DNA from: an uncultured Emergencia sp.
Lineage (GTDB): Bacteria > Bacillota > Clostridia > Peptostreptococcales > Anaerovoracaceae
Length of the DNA: 36,265 nucleotides
Direction: 5' to 3'
Assembly (NCBI GenBank): GCA_937997955.1
Contig: CALLDR010000132.1
Span: 1 to 36,265 of the forward strand
Below, piece after piece: positions 6,633-15,155 of the stretch; the first letter of the stretch is position 1, and the number at the start of each line of letters is the position of its first letter. The notes beneath the pieces are model-generated. The model worked only from the letters and a program-made list of their open reading frames with translations. It had not been told where the DNA came from and ran no database searches. The position numbers and the translations under genes are program-made.

Positions 6633-8141
6633 CTGAAACTTGAAGCGTTAGCGAAGGCAGGGGGCTGCCGGCTGGTCCGGGGAGATCTGGACCGGGAGGC
6701 GGCGTCCCTGACCTGTGATTCCCGTCAGTGCGGACCGGGAACTGTGTTTTTTTGTATCAAAGGGTGTCAGGCGGACGGTCACGACTATGCCGGGGCCGCG
6801 GCTGTAAAGGGCGCGGCGGCTGTCGTCTGCAGCAGGGACGTCCAGCTGCCTGAGGGCAGCGGCGCGGCGGTCCTGCTGGCCGAAGATACGCGGAAGGCCA
6901 TGGCCGCCATGGCGGCCGCCTTTTACGGCTGGCCGGACAGGCGGCTTGTAACCGTCGGCATCACCGGAACCAAGGGAAAGACTACCACGGCCTATATGGT
7001 CCGTTCCATCTTAGAAGAGGCCGGGATCAGGACCGGCCTGGTGGGAACGGTGGAGATCTATACAGGAAGAGAACATATTAAAAGCGAATATACCACGCCG
7101 GATTCCATTCAGCTCCACGGATATCTGCGGGATATGGCCGACAACGGCTGCCAGGCCGCTGTGGTCGAGGTGTCCTCTCAGGCGCTGAAGCTGTGTCGGA
7201 CAGACCCGATTTGCTTTGACTACGGCGTATTTACCAATATTGAGGAAGACCACATCAGCCCTGCCGAGCACCGGGACTTCGCGGACTACGCGGCCTGCAA
7301 GGCGAAGCTGTTCCAGAGGTGCGGCATGGGGCTCGTCAACGGGGACGATCCCCATTTGGAGCTGATCACAGAGAAGGCGGCATGTCCCCTGGAAACCTTT
7401 GGCCTGTGCAGCGGAAACGACCTGCGGGCGGAAAGCCTTTGTCCGGTGCGCCTGCCGGGGGCCCTGGGCAGCGAGTTCCGGGTGCGGGGCGAGGGCTTTG
7501 ATCAAGACGTGATCCTGCCTATGCCGGGCAGCTTCAACTGCCGCAACGCCCTGGCGGCTGTCAGCGTATGCCGGAAGCTGGGCGTGCCGGCGGAGACGGC
7601 GGCGAGAGCCCTGAGACGGGCGGCGGTGCCGGGCCGGCAGGAGATGTTTGCCATAGACCCGTCGCGGCTGGTCCTGGTGGATTACGCCCACAACGGCGCG
7701 GGAATGCATCATCTGCTGCAGTCCCTGCGGGAATATAAACCGTCCAGACTGACCTGCGTCTTTGGATGCGGCGGGGACCGGGACCCTGGGCGGAGGCGGA
7801 AGATGGGCGAGGCGGCGGCCCGGTATGCCGACCAGATCATCATTACTTCAGATAATCCCAGAAATGAGGCCCCACAGGCCATCATTCGTGATATAATAGA
7901 AGCAGTAACGAAATTTGAGACGCCTTTCCAGGTCATCGAAGACCGGGGGCAGGCCATCGAAACGGCGGTGGCGGGCTGCCAGCCGGGAGAGATCGCGGTG
8001 ATCTGCGGAAAGGGACACGAGGATTATCAGATCCTCGGAAACAGAAAAATACACTTTGACGACCGGGAAGCGGTTCGGGCGTCAATAGAAAAGGTGAAAC
8101 ATGAACAGAATTACAATTGGGTCGATTCAGGCGGCCACTGA
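6633..8141 (+). CDS. murE: UDP-MurNAc-L-Ala-D-Glu:meso-diaminopimelate ligase MurE
   Basis: MurE adds the third residue of the peptidoglycan stem peptide with ATP. The P-loop GTKGKTT is near residues 112-118. DNPR (about 407-410) followed by GKGHEDYQ marks the meso-diaminopimelate-specific type. The frame begins right after the PBP stop codon in the same frame and holds no ATG, GTG or TTG until GTG 6744. Starting at 6744 would cut off the conserved N-terminal uridine-binding part (KLEALAKAGGCRL, TCDSRQCGPGTVFF). The likely start is CTG 6633, with GAGAGGG 5 bases upstream, giving 502 residues. The 3' end overlaps murF by 41 bases. Confidence 0.93.
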   Translation: MKLEALAKAGGCRLVRGDLDREAASLTCDSRQCGPGTVFFCIKGCQADGHDYAGAAAVKGAAAVVCSRDVQLPEGSGAAVLLAEDTRKAMAAMAAAFYGWPDRRLVTVGITGTKGKTTTAYMVRSILEEAGIRTGLVGTVEIYTGREHIKSEYTTPDSIQLHGYLRDMADNGCQAAVVEVSSQALKLCRTDPICFDYGVFTNIEEDHISPAEHRDFADYAACKAKLFQRCGMGLVNGDDPHLELITEKAACPLETFGLCSGNDLRAESLCPVRLPGALGSEFRVRGEGFDQDVILPMPGSFNCRNALAAVSVCRKLGVPAETAARALRRAAVPGRQEMFAIDPSRLVLVDYAHNGAGMHHLLQSLREYKPSRLTCVFGCGGDRDPGRRRKMGEAAARYADQIIITSDNPRNEAPQAIIRDIIEAVTKFETPFQVIEDRGQAIETAVAGCQPGEIAVICGKGHEDYQILGNRKIHFDDREAVRASIEKVKHEQNYNWVDSGGH

Positions 8142-9480
8142 CGGACGCCTGCTTGCCGGAGATCCGGCGGCTGCCGTAGAGGCGGTCAGCACGGATTCCA
8201 GAACGGCGAAAGCCGGAGAACTTTTCATTCCCATCATCGGAGAAAACCACGACGCGCATAAATTCATTCCCATGGCCTATGAGAACGGCTGCAGAGCATT
8301 TCTGACGGCCAGGGAGGACGCCGCCCGCGGTCTGGAAGAAGCCAGCGTCATATTGGTGGAGGATACCACGAAGGCCATGCAGAAGCTGGCGGCATGGTAT
8401 CTGAAGGAGCTGGGGCTGAAGACCGTGGCTGTCACCGGCAGCGTGGGAAAGACCAGCACCAGAGATATGGTATATAATATCCTGCGGGAAAAATACGTCA
8501 CAGGCACTACGGTGGGGAATTTCAACAACGACATCGGCGTGCCCCAGACCATCTTTACCTTTGACGATTCCATGGAAGCCGCCGTGCTGGAGGTCGGCAT
8601 GGATCACAGATATGAAATTCACAGACTTGTGGATATAATCAGACCTGATATTGGTATAATAACCAATGTAGGGATCTCCCACATTGAAAATCTGGGAAGC
8701 CGGGAGGAGATTCTGGCGGCGAAGCTGGAAATCACCGACTATTTTACAGAGGACAATACCCTGGTCATCAACCAGGATAACGATATGCTGCAGGCGGCGG
8801 ACCTGTCCGGCGGCTATAAGGTCGTCCGGGTAGGCACGGACCCGTCCTGCGATTACCGCGTCAGCGGCGTCGAGGACCGGGGCGGGGAAGGCGTCGGCTG
8901 GACCCTGACGGCAGACGGAAAGGAATACCGGATAGAACTTCCGATCCCGGGGGCGCACAACGCCCTCAACGCCAGCCTGGCTGTGGCGGCCTGCCAGCGC
9001 CTGGGCGTTTCCGTCGAAGAGGCGGCTGCCGGTCTGAGCAGGCTGCGGCTGACGGGAAAAAGGCTGACCATCTTTGAAAAGGACGGCATGAAGATCATTG
9101 ACGATACCTACAACGCGGCGCCCGACTCTATGAAGTCGGCCATCGAGACGCTGACGCATACGGAAGGCAACCGCAGAATCGCCATTTTGGGCGGCATGAA
9201 CGAGCTGGGACCGGATTCCCGCCGCTATCACAGGGAGATCGGACAGTTCGCCGCCGCGCGGAAGGTGGATCTGCTGCTGACGGCCGGCGAGAAAGCCAGG
9301 GACATCGCGGAGGGCGCGGTCCAGGCAGGAGCGGCCCAGGTGAAGCACTTTGATACGAAAGAGGATCTTGCCCGGGAGCTGGGCGGCCTTCTGCGGCGGG
9401 GAGACGCCATACTGGTCAAGGCCTCCCGCGCCATGGAGATGGAACAGATCGTAGATAAAATCATGGAGGAACAGGAGTAA
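8101..9480 (+). CDS. murF: UDP-MurNAc-tripeptide:D-Ala-D-Ala ligase MurF
   Basis: MurF attaches the D-Ala-D-Ala dipeptide to finish the UDP-MurNAc-pentapeptide. The 459-residue protein shows the N-terminal DSR motif (STDSRTAKAGELFIPI), P-loop GSVGKTS (about 113-119), the NNDIGVPQT signature and DTYNAAPDSM in the C-terminal domain, all typical. ATG 8101 lies inside the 3' end of murE (41-base overlap) and is preceded by AAAGGTG 4-5 bases upstream. The stop codon is 4 bases before mraY, so translation of murE, murF and mraY is probably coupled. Confidence 0.96.
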   Translation: MNRITIGSIQAATDGRLLAGDPAAAVEAVSTDSRTAKAGELFIPIIGENHDAHKFIPMAYENGCRAFLTAREDAARGLEEASVILVEDTTKAMQKLAAWYLKELGLKTVAVTGSVGKTSTRDMVYNILREKYVTGTTVGNFNNDIGVPQTIFTFDDSMEAAVLEVGMDHRYEIHRLVDIIRPDIGIITNVGISHIENLGSREEILAAKLEITDYFTEDNTLVINQDNDMLQAADLSGGYKVVRVGTDPSCDYRVSGVEDRGGEGVGWTLTADGKEYRIELPIPGAHNALNASLAVAACQRLGVSVEEAAAGLSRLRLTGKRLTIFEKDGMKIIDDTYNAAPDSMKSAIETLTHTEGNRRIAILGGMNELGPDSRRYHREIGQFAAARKVDLLLTAGEKARDIAEGAVQAGAAQVKHFDTKEDLARELGGLLRRGDAILVKASRAMEMEQIVDKIMEEQE

Positions 9481-9484
9481 AACT

Positions 9485-10450
9485 ATGCAGATCATACAAC
9501 TTATCTTTCTAGTCGTTTTGGGTACGATGGCGTCAGCGGTGCTGACTTCCGTAGAGATCCCGATTTTGAAGCATAAGCAGTTTCAACAGTTCATCAGAGA
9601 AGAGGGACCTCAGTCCCACCTGTCCAAGGAAGGAACGCCGACCATGGGCGGCATCGCCATCTTCGCGGCGCTGGCCATCATGACCTTTATCGGCGGCAGG
9701 GTCACCACAGATACCTTCATCATGCTGCTGGTTACGCTGCTGTTCGGCCTGCTGGGCTTTCTGGACGACTATATCAAAGTCGCGAAGAAGCACAATCTGG
9801 GACTTCGGGCATGGCAGAAGCTGGTGCTGCAGATTTTGATCGCCGCGGGACTGGCCGTGTATATGGCCGAGTTCTCCGGCTACGGCACCGACGTATGGAT
9901 CCCGTTCATCAATCGGTATGTGGATTTTGGATGGCTCTACATTCCCTTCGTGGCTTTTGTGGTAGTGGCCATGGCCAACGCGGTGAATCTGACCGACGGC
10001 CTGGACGGACTGTCTTCCGGCGTAACCGCCCTGGTAGCCTTTTTCTTCGCCATCGTGGGTATGCAGTTTGGACACGACTCCGCGACAATTTTCTGCTGCG
10101 CCCTGACGGGCGCGTGCCTGGGCTTTCTGGTATTCAACCGGTATCCGGCGAAGCTGTTCATGGGCGACACAGGCTCCATGGCTCTGGGCGGCGCTCTGGC
10201 TTCGGCGGCCATCATCATGAAGGTGGAGTTCCTGCTTCCGTTCGCGGGCCTCATCTACGTGCTGGAGGCTCTATCGGTTATCATACAGGTGCTGTACTTT
10301 AAGGCCACAGGAGGCAAGCGGTTTTTCAAAATGGCGCCGCTGCACCATCATTTTGAAATGTGCGGCATGAAGGAGAAGCACGTGGTCGCCATGTTCTGGC
10401 TGGCGGCTCTGGTGTGCTGCGCCATCGCTTACGGCATTATGAGCCTGTAA
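9485..10450 (+). CDS. mraY: Phospho-N-acetylmuramoyl-pentapeptide-transferase MraY
   Basis: MraY transfers phospho-MurNAc-pentapeptide from UDP to undecaprenyl phosphate at the inner face of the membrane, making lipid I. The 321-residue polytopic protein (about 10 hydrophobic segments) shows TMGGI, the LLGFLDDYIKV aspartate pair, NAVNLTDGLDGL, FMGDTGSMALGG and the terminal PLHHHFE motif, all diagnostic. An AGGAG lies in the end of murF, upstream of the ATG. Confidence 0.97.
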   Translation: MQIIQLIFLVVLGTMASAVLTSVEIPILKHKQFQQFIREEGPQSHLSKEGTPTMGGIAIFAALAIMTFIGGRVTTDTFIMLLVTLLFGLLGFLDDYIKVAKKHNLGLRAWQKLVLQILIAAGLAVYMAEFSGYGTDVWIPFINRYVDFGWLYIPFVAFVVVAMANAVNLTDGLDGLSSGVTALVAFFFAIVGMQFGHDSATIFCCALTGACLGFLVFNRYPAKLFMGDTGSMALGGALASAAIIMKVEFLLPFAGLIYVLEALSVIIQVLYFKATGGKRFFKMAPLHHHFEMCGMKEKHVVAMFWLAALVCCAIAYGIMSL

Positions 10451-10507
10451 TATATGATGAGTCTGCAGCTATGTAAGAGGCATTTATTTGAGAGAAAGAG
10501 TGATAAT

Positions 10508-11878
10508 ATGAGCGTAAATTTAGAGAATATGAAATACAAGAAGGTATTGGTCGTAGGTCTGGGAAAATCCGGCATCGCGGCGTCTCAGGCCATGCTCCGT
10601 CTGGGCGCGGAGGTATCCATCCAGGATTCCAAGCGGGAGGACAGCGTAGATCCGCAGCTGATCGCCTTTCTGAAGGGTCAGGGAGCGCGCTGCTATTTCG
10701 CGCAGACGCCGCCTGACATGGGCCAGTTCGACATGCTGATCTTAAGTCCCGGCGTCAGCCCGGAGCTGCCGTTTATCGAGGAGGCTCAGGCAAAGGGCGC
10801 GGAGATCATCGGCGAGCTGGAAATCGCCTACCGCATCGGCAGCGGCAATTACATCGCCATTACCGGCACCAACGGAAAGACGACCACCACCACGCTGGTG
10901 GGCGAGATCTTCAAGGCCGCCAAGAGAAAGACCTACGTGGTGGGGAACATCGGCGTAGCCGTCATTTCCGCGTCCATAGACGCTTCCGCGGAGGATTGGC
11001 TGGTCACGGAGACAAGCAGCTTCCAGCTGGAGACCACCCGCTACTTCAAGCCGGTGGTGTCCGCGATACTGAACCTGACGCCGGATCATCTGAACCGGCA
11101 TCATACCATGAAGGCCTACGGCGCGGCCAAGGCGAAGATCTTTGCCAACCAGCGGGCCGACGGCTATCTGGTCATCAATTACGACGACAAGGAATGTTAT
11201 AAGCTGGCGGCGGGCTGCCAGGCCAAGGTGGTGCCGTTCAGCCGTAAGACGCAGCTGGACTTCGGCGCTTTTGTCAAAGACGGCAGGCTGGTCATCAGGA
11301 ACGAGGAAGGCGCCCTGGTGGACATCTGCGGCAGAGACGAGCTGAAGATCATCGGAGAGCACAACCTGGAGAACGCTCTGGCGGCGGCGGCCATCTGCTA
11401 CTTCGCGGGCATCGACGCCGGAACCATCGCGGAGGGAATCCGTTCCTTCGGCGGCGTGGAGCACAGGATCGAGTTCTGCGGCACCGTGGACGGGGTCAGC
11501 TACTACAACGATTCTAAGGGAACCAACATCGACGCGGCGGTGACAGCCATACGCGCCATCGAGAAGAATATCGTCCTGATCGCCGGAGGCGACGCCAAAG
11601 GCCAGGTCTTTGACGATTTCATCAAGGCCTTTCAGGGCAGCGTGAAGAAGATGATCCTGCTGGGACGCGACGGGCATCTGATCGCGGAAGCGGCGGACCG
11701 CTGCGGCTTCGCGGATTACGTCAGCTGCAAGGACATGGAGGCCTGTGTGCGCAAGGCCTATGAGCTGGCCGAGCCGGGAGACACGGTGCTCTTGTCGCCG
11801 GCATGCGCCAGCTGGGATATGTATACCAACTTTGAACAAAGGGGAGAGCACTTTAAGAATTGTGTGAGCAGGTTATAA
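10508..11878 (+). CDS. murD: UDP-MurNAc-L-alanine:D-glutamate ligase MurD
   Basis: MurD adds D-Glu to UDP-MurNAc-L-Ala. The 456-residue protein starts with a Rossmann-like domain (KVLVVGLGKSGIAA), followed by the P-loop GTNGKTT near residues 119-125, LTPDHLNRH and the C-terminal YYNDSKGTNIDA motif. ATG 10508 is chosen: it is 15 residues before KVLVVG and has a purine-rich GAGAGAAAGAG upstream. An in-frame ATG at 10454 would add an 18-residue extension without family support. The stop codon TAA is directly followed by the ftsW ATG. Confidence 0.95.
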   Translation: MSVNLENMKYKKVLVVGLGKSGIAASQAMLRLGAEVSIQDSKREDSVDPQLIAFLKGQGARCYFAQTPPDMGQFDMLILSPGVSPELPFIEEAQAKGAEIIGELEIAYRIGSGNYIAITGTNGKTTTTTLVGEIFKAAKRKTYVVGNIGVAVISASIDASAEDWLVTETSSFQLETTRYFKPVVSAILNLTPDHLNRHHTMKAYGAAKAKIFANQRADGYLVINYDDKECYKLAAGCQAKVVPFSRKTQLDFGAFVKDGRLVIRNEEGALVDICGRDELKIIGEHNLENALAAAAICYFAGIDAGTIAEGIRSFGGVEHRIEFCGTVDGVSYYNDSKGTNIDAAVTAIRAIEKNIVLIAGGDAKGQVFDDFIKAFQGSVKKMILLGRDGHLIAEAADRCGFADYVSCKDMEACVRKAYELAEPGDTVLLSPACASWDMYTNFEQRGEHFKNCVSRL

Positions 11879-13045
11879 ATGAGATTGAATTTTAAGGGTG
11901 GGAAAAACTTAAGACAGAGCGACTTTGTGATCATCGCCATGGTGACCATTCTGGTCATCTTCGGCGTGGTCATGGTGTTCAGCGCCAGCTACTATAAATC
12001 CATCAACGACTCAGGGTCGCCGTACAGCTATCTGACCAAGCAGGGCATCTTCGCCGTTACGGGCTTTGTCATCATGGGCGTGTGTTCCCGGCTGGATTAC
12101 CATATCTGGCGGAGACTGTCGATCCTGATCATGGCGGCCAGCATCGTATTGCTGGTCCTGGTCCTTACGCCTCTGGGCGTATCGGAAGGAGGCGCGACCC
12201 GGGCGCTGTATATCGGCTTTACCATCATGCCGGGCGAGATCTCCAAGATCGCCGTGATCATCTTTACGGCGGCCTACCTTGCCAGCGATCCCAAGATTAT
12301 TCTTTCCTTTACAAAGGGCGTGCTGCCCCTTTTGGTGCTCATGGGTATCGTAGGAGGACTGATCATCAAGCAGCCGAACCTGTCCACCGCCATTACCGTC
12401 TGCGGCATCATCGCGGGCATCATGTTTCTGGCGGGGCTGGAATGGAAATACGTCATCGGCGCCATGGTGGCAGGAGGCTGCGGCATCTTCGGACTGATCA
12501 AGATCGGCGGCAAGATCGGGGCTTCCCACTGGACAAAGCGTCTGACCAGCTTCCTGGATCCTTTTGCCGATGAGCTGGGAGACGGCTTCCAGGTGGTCCA
12601 GTCCCTGCTGGCCCTGGGATCCGGCGGGCTTTTCGGCCTGGGCCTGGGAAAGAGCATCCAGAAGAACCTGTATCTGCCGGAGCCGCAGAACGACTTCATT
12701 CTGGCCATCATCGGCGAGGAGCTGGGCTTTGTGGGGCTGTTGATTCTGATCCTGCTGTACATCGTCCTGATCTGGCGGTGCTTCCACGTGTGTCTCAACG
12801 CTCCCGACCGGTTCGGCATGCTGCTTTCCGGCGGCATCACCATCATGATCGGACTGCAGGTGGTACTGAACATCGCCGTAGTCACCTCATCTATGCCGCC
12901 GACGGGCATCGCCCTGCCGTTCATCAGCTACGGCGGCAACGCCCTTTGGATCTTCATGGCGGCGTCAGGCATGGTGCTCAACGTGTCCCGTCAGAGCCGG
13001 GGAAGCGGCGCGGCGGCAGCGGAAAAGACAGAAAAACGGAGATAG
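11879..13045 (+). CDS. ftsW: SEDS peptidoglycan glycosyltransferase FtsW
   Basis: FtsW polymerises lipid II into glycan strands at the septum together with a class B PBP. The 388-residue protein has about 10 transmembrane segments, the early motif VMVFSASYY, the extracellular loop with PEPQNDFILAIIGEELGF (the Asp corresponds to the catalytic Asp of SEDS proteins) and the late motif LPFISYGG. The usual RRW/QPSE region reads GGATRALYIGF and MPGEISK, a divergent version. It starts immediately after murD without a gap. The C-terminus is a short basic cytoplasmic tail. Confidence 0.94.
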   Translation: MRLNFKGGKNLRQSDFVIIAMVTILVIFGVVMVFSASYYKSINDSGSPYSYLTKQGIFAVTGFVIMGVCSRLDYHIWRRLSILIMAASIVLLVLVLTPLGVSEGGATRALYIGFTIMPGEISKIAVIIFTAAYLASDPKIILSFTKGVLPLLVLMGIVGGLIIKQPNLSTAITVCGIIAGIMFLAGLEWKYVIGAMVAGGCGIFGLIKIGGKIGASHWTKRLTSFLDPFADELGDGFQVVQSLLALGSGGLFGLGLGKSIQKNLYLPEPQNDFILAIIGEELGFVGLLILILLYIVLIWRCFHVCLNAPDRFGMLLSGGITIMIGLQVVLNIAVVTSSMPPTGIALPFISYGGNALWIFMAASGMVLNVSRQSRGSGAAAAEKTEKRR

Positions 13046-13074
13046 ATCGAGAACGAGAAGAGGAGGGACAGCAG

Positions 13075-14172
13075 ATGAGAGTCATCGTAACCGGCGGCGG
13101 TACGGGCGGACATATCTATCCGGCCATCGCCATCGCAGATAAAGTCATGGAAAAGGATCCGGAGGCGGAGGTCCTGTATATCGGCAACGATATCGGGCTG
13201 GAAAAGGACATCGTGCCGAGAAGCGGGTACAAGATGGAGCTGGTTTCGGCCAAGTGGCTGGACCGCAGGAATATCCTGAAGGTCTTTGATACGGGCCTGA
13301 CCACCATGAAGGGCGTGGCCCAGGCTTACAGGATCATGAAGAAGTTCAGGCCTGACGTGGTCATCGGCACCGGAGGCTTCGTCTGCGTACCGGTCATGTA
13401 CGCCGGACACAAGTACGGCGCCCGCTGTTACCTTCACGAACAAAACGCCTTTCCGGGAGTGGCCAACAAGACCCTGGAAAAATTCGCGGATAAGGTGTTT
13501 CTGGGCTTCCCTGAAGCCAGCCACTACTTCCATCAGCCGGAGAAGCACATCTGCAGCGGCAATCCGGTGCGGCGCAGCTTCTACGACGGGGACAGGAACG
13601 CGGCGCGGGCGGCGCTCTCTATCCCTCAGGACGACTTCGTGGTGTTTTCCTTCGGCGGCAGCCAGGGAGCGGCCAAGATCAACGAGGTGGCCTTTGATCT
13701 GATGGAGGCCGTCAACGGACATAAGGGCGTGACGTTCATCTTCGGCACAGGCAGCCAGTACTACACAGAGATCCTGGACAAGGCGGCGGAGAAGGGCATC
13801 GAGCCTGACCAGAACGTGCGGATCTGCTCCTATATCAACGATATGCCTACATACCTGAGCGCGTCGGATCTGATCATCAGCCGGGCGGGGGCCCTGTCGG
13901 TGGCGGAGACCACGGTATGCGGCAAGGCGGCGATTCTGATCCCTTCGCCTAACGTGACGGGCAACCATCAGTACTTTAACGCCAAATCAGTGGCCGACAA
14001 GGGAGGCGCGATCCTGCTGGAGGAAAAGGACCTGACCAGCGAAGGGCTGATCAGCGAGGTCATGCGGCTGCGCAACAATCCGGAGGTTCTGGAGAAGATG
14101 AGCCGCGCCAGCGCCCAGTGCGCCCCGCTGGACGCCTGTGAAGTCATATATGCGGAGATTGAAAAAGAATGA
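13075..14172 (+). CDS. murG: UDP-GlcNAc:lipid I N-acetylglucosaminyltransferase MurG
   Basis: MurG adds GlcNAc to lipid I to give lipid II, at the inner membrane surface. The 365-residue GT-B enzyme shows GGGTGGHIYPA at residues 7-17, HEQNAFPGVANK, FSFGGSQGA, and the donor-binding segment ISRAGALSVAET with PSPNVTGNHQYFNA. ATG 13075 has an AGGAGG 8 bases upstream, while the longer open frame from 12778 overlaps ftsW out of frame. The stop codon overlaps the ftsQ start (ATGA, 4 bases). Confidence 0.96.
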   Translation: MRVIVTGGGTGGHIYPAIAIADKVMEKDPEAEVLYIGNDIGLEKDIVPRSGYKMELVSAKWLDRRNILKVFDTGLTTMKGVAQAYRIMKKFRPDVVIGTGGFVCVPVMYAGHKYGARCYLHEQNAFPGVANKTLEKFADKVFLGFPEASHYFHQPEKHICSGNPVRRSFYDGDRNAARAALSIPQDDFVVFSFGGSQGAAKINEVAFDLMEAVNGHKGVTFIFGTGSQYYTEILDKAAEKGIEPDQNVRICSYINDMPTYLSASDLIISRAGALSVAETTVCGKAAILIPSPNVTGNHQYFNAKSVADKGGAILLEEKDLTSEGLISEVMRLRNNPEVLEKMSRASAQCAPLDACEVIYAEIEKE

Positions 14173-15083
14173 AGGAGTATTACGAAGATTACGACGAAGC
14201 TTATGACGAAGCTCATGATACAGCCTATGACGAGGGCCGCGGTGAGGCCGCGGAAGCAGAACTGTACGAAGGCCGTGACGGCGGCCAGGAGCCCTATGAC
14301 AGGGAATCCGACCTGCAGTACGACTCTGTCGTCTTCCGTCAGATCCAGAGGGACCGGAAGGTGCGGAAAAAGAAGCACTACCTGCGGCGGTTCCTGATCT
14401 TTCTCGGCGTGCTCGCGGCGGTGGGCGTCTTTCTGTCCTCCAGCGTCTTCGCTGTGAAGACCATTCAGGTGGAGGGCAATCAGTATTACGCCGACGACGA
14501 GGTCATCAACATGGCGGGGGCCAGAACCGGTGTCAACCTGTTTCTGGGGGCGAAGTCCTCTGAGATCAGGGACAGGCTGCTGGACGATCCGTACTTTGTC
14601 GATGTAAAGGTGCGGCGGAAGCTGCCGGGAACTCTGATCATCGAGGTGGAGGAACGGCTTCAGATCGCCGCCATCACCTATGGCGACGCCTATATCGTCA
14701 TCGACGAGGAGGGGGTCATGCTGCGGAAGACCAGCGTAGATCCCAAGCTGACCCTGCTGACGGGGCTGACGGTGAGCAAGCTGAAGACAGGAGAAAAGGT
14801 AGAGGCGGAGGAGTCCGCCACTTTGGACAGCACCCTTCAGATGCTGACGGCCATGAAGGACGGAGATTTCTTCTTCAAGAAGATCGACGTTTCCCAGGTC
14901 ATCATCAAAGCGTATATTTACGATACGCTGGTGGTGAAGGGGACGCCGAAGCAAATGATGAAATCCATAGAGAGCGGCAATCTGCAGAAGGTTGTCAATA
15001 AACTGATCAAAAGCGACATCAAAAGAGGCACCATCAATCTGGGCGATCACAATTATGTGCCATTTTCCCCGGACTTTTCGTGA
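14169..15083 (+). CDS. ftsQ: Cell division protein FtsQ/DivIB with POTRA domain
   Basis: The 304-residue bitopic protein has a long cytoplasmic N-terminus, a transmembrane segment at about residues 75-97 (FLIFLGVLAAVGVFLSS), a POTRA domain beginning VKTIQVEGNQYYADDEV, and the FtsQ beta domain. FtsQ/DivIB forms the divisome core with FtsL and DivIC/FtsB. The first 30 residues are unusual: an acidic, Tyr-rich stretch built on YDEA-type repeats (YYEDYDEAYDEAHDTAYDEG). The start overlaps the murG stop by 4 bases, indicating translational coupling. Position before ftsZ supports the call. Confidence 0.92.
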   Translation: MKEYYEDYDEAYDEAHDTAYDEGRGEAAEAELYEGRDGGQEPYDRESDLQYDSVVFRQIQRDRKVRKKKHYLRRFLIFLGVLAAVGVFLSSSVFAVKTIQVEGNQYYADDEVINMAGARTGVNLFLGAKSSEIRDRLLDDPYFVDVKVRRKLPGTLIIEVEERLQIAAITYGDAYIVIDEEGVMLRKTSVDPKLTLLTGLTVSKLKTGEKVEAEESATLDSTLQMLTAMKDGDFFFKKIDVSQVIIKAYIYDTLVVKGTPKQMMKSIESGNLQKVVNKLIKSDIKRGTINLGDHNYVPFSPDFS

Positions 15084-15102
15084 AAAAACTGATGCAAATG
15101 CG

Positions 15103-15130
15103 TTGCTTTTGTGATAGAATGATATATATT
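15103..15130 (+). promoter_or_regulatory. Candidate promoter of ftsZ
   Basis: TTGCTT (15103-15108), a 16-bp spacer and TATATT (15125-15130) lie in the 72-base gap between ftsQ and ftsZ. A separate ftsZ promoter would allow a higher FtsZ level than its upstream neighbours. Confidence 0.5.
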
Positions 15131-15155
15131 ATGGGATGCAAGGAGGCAATTTACA

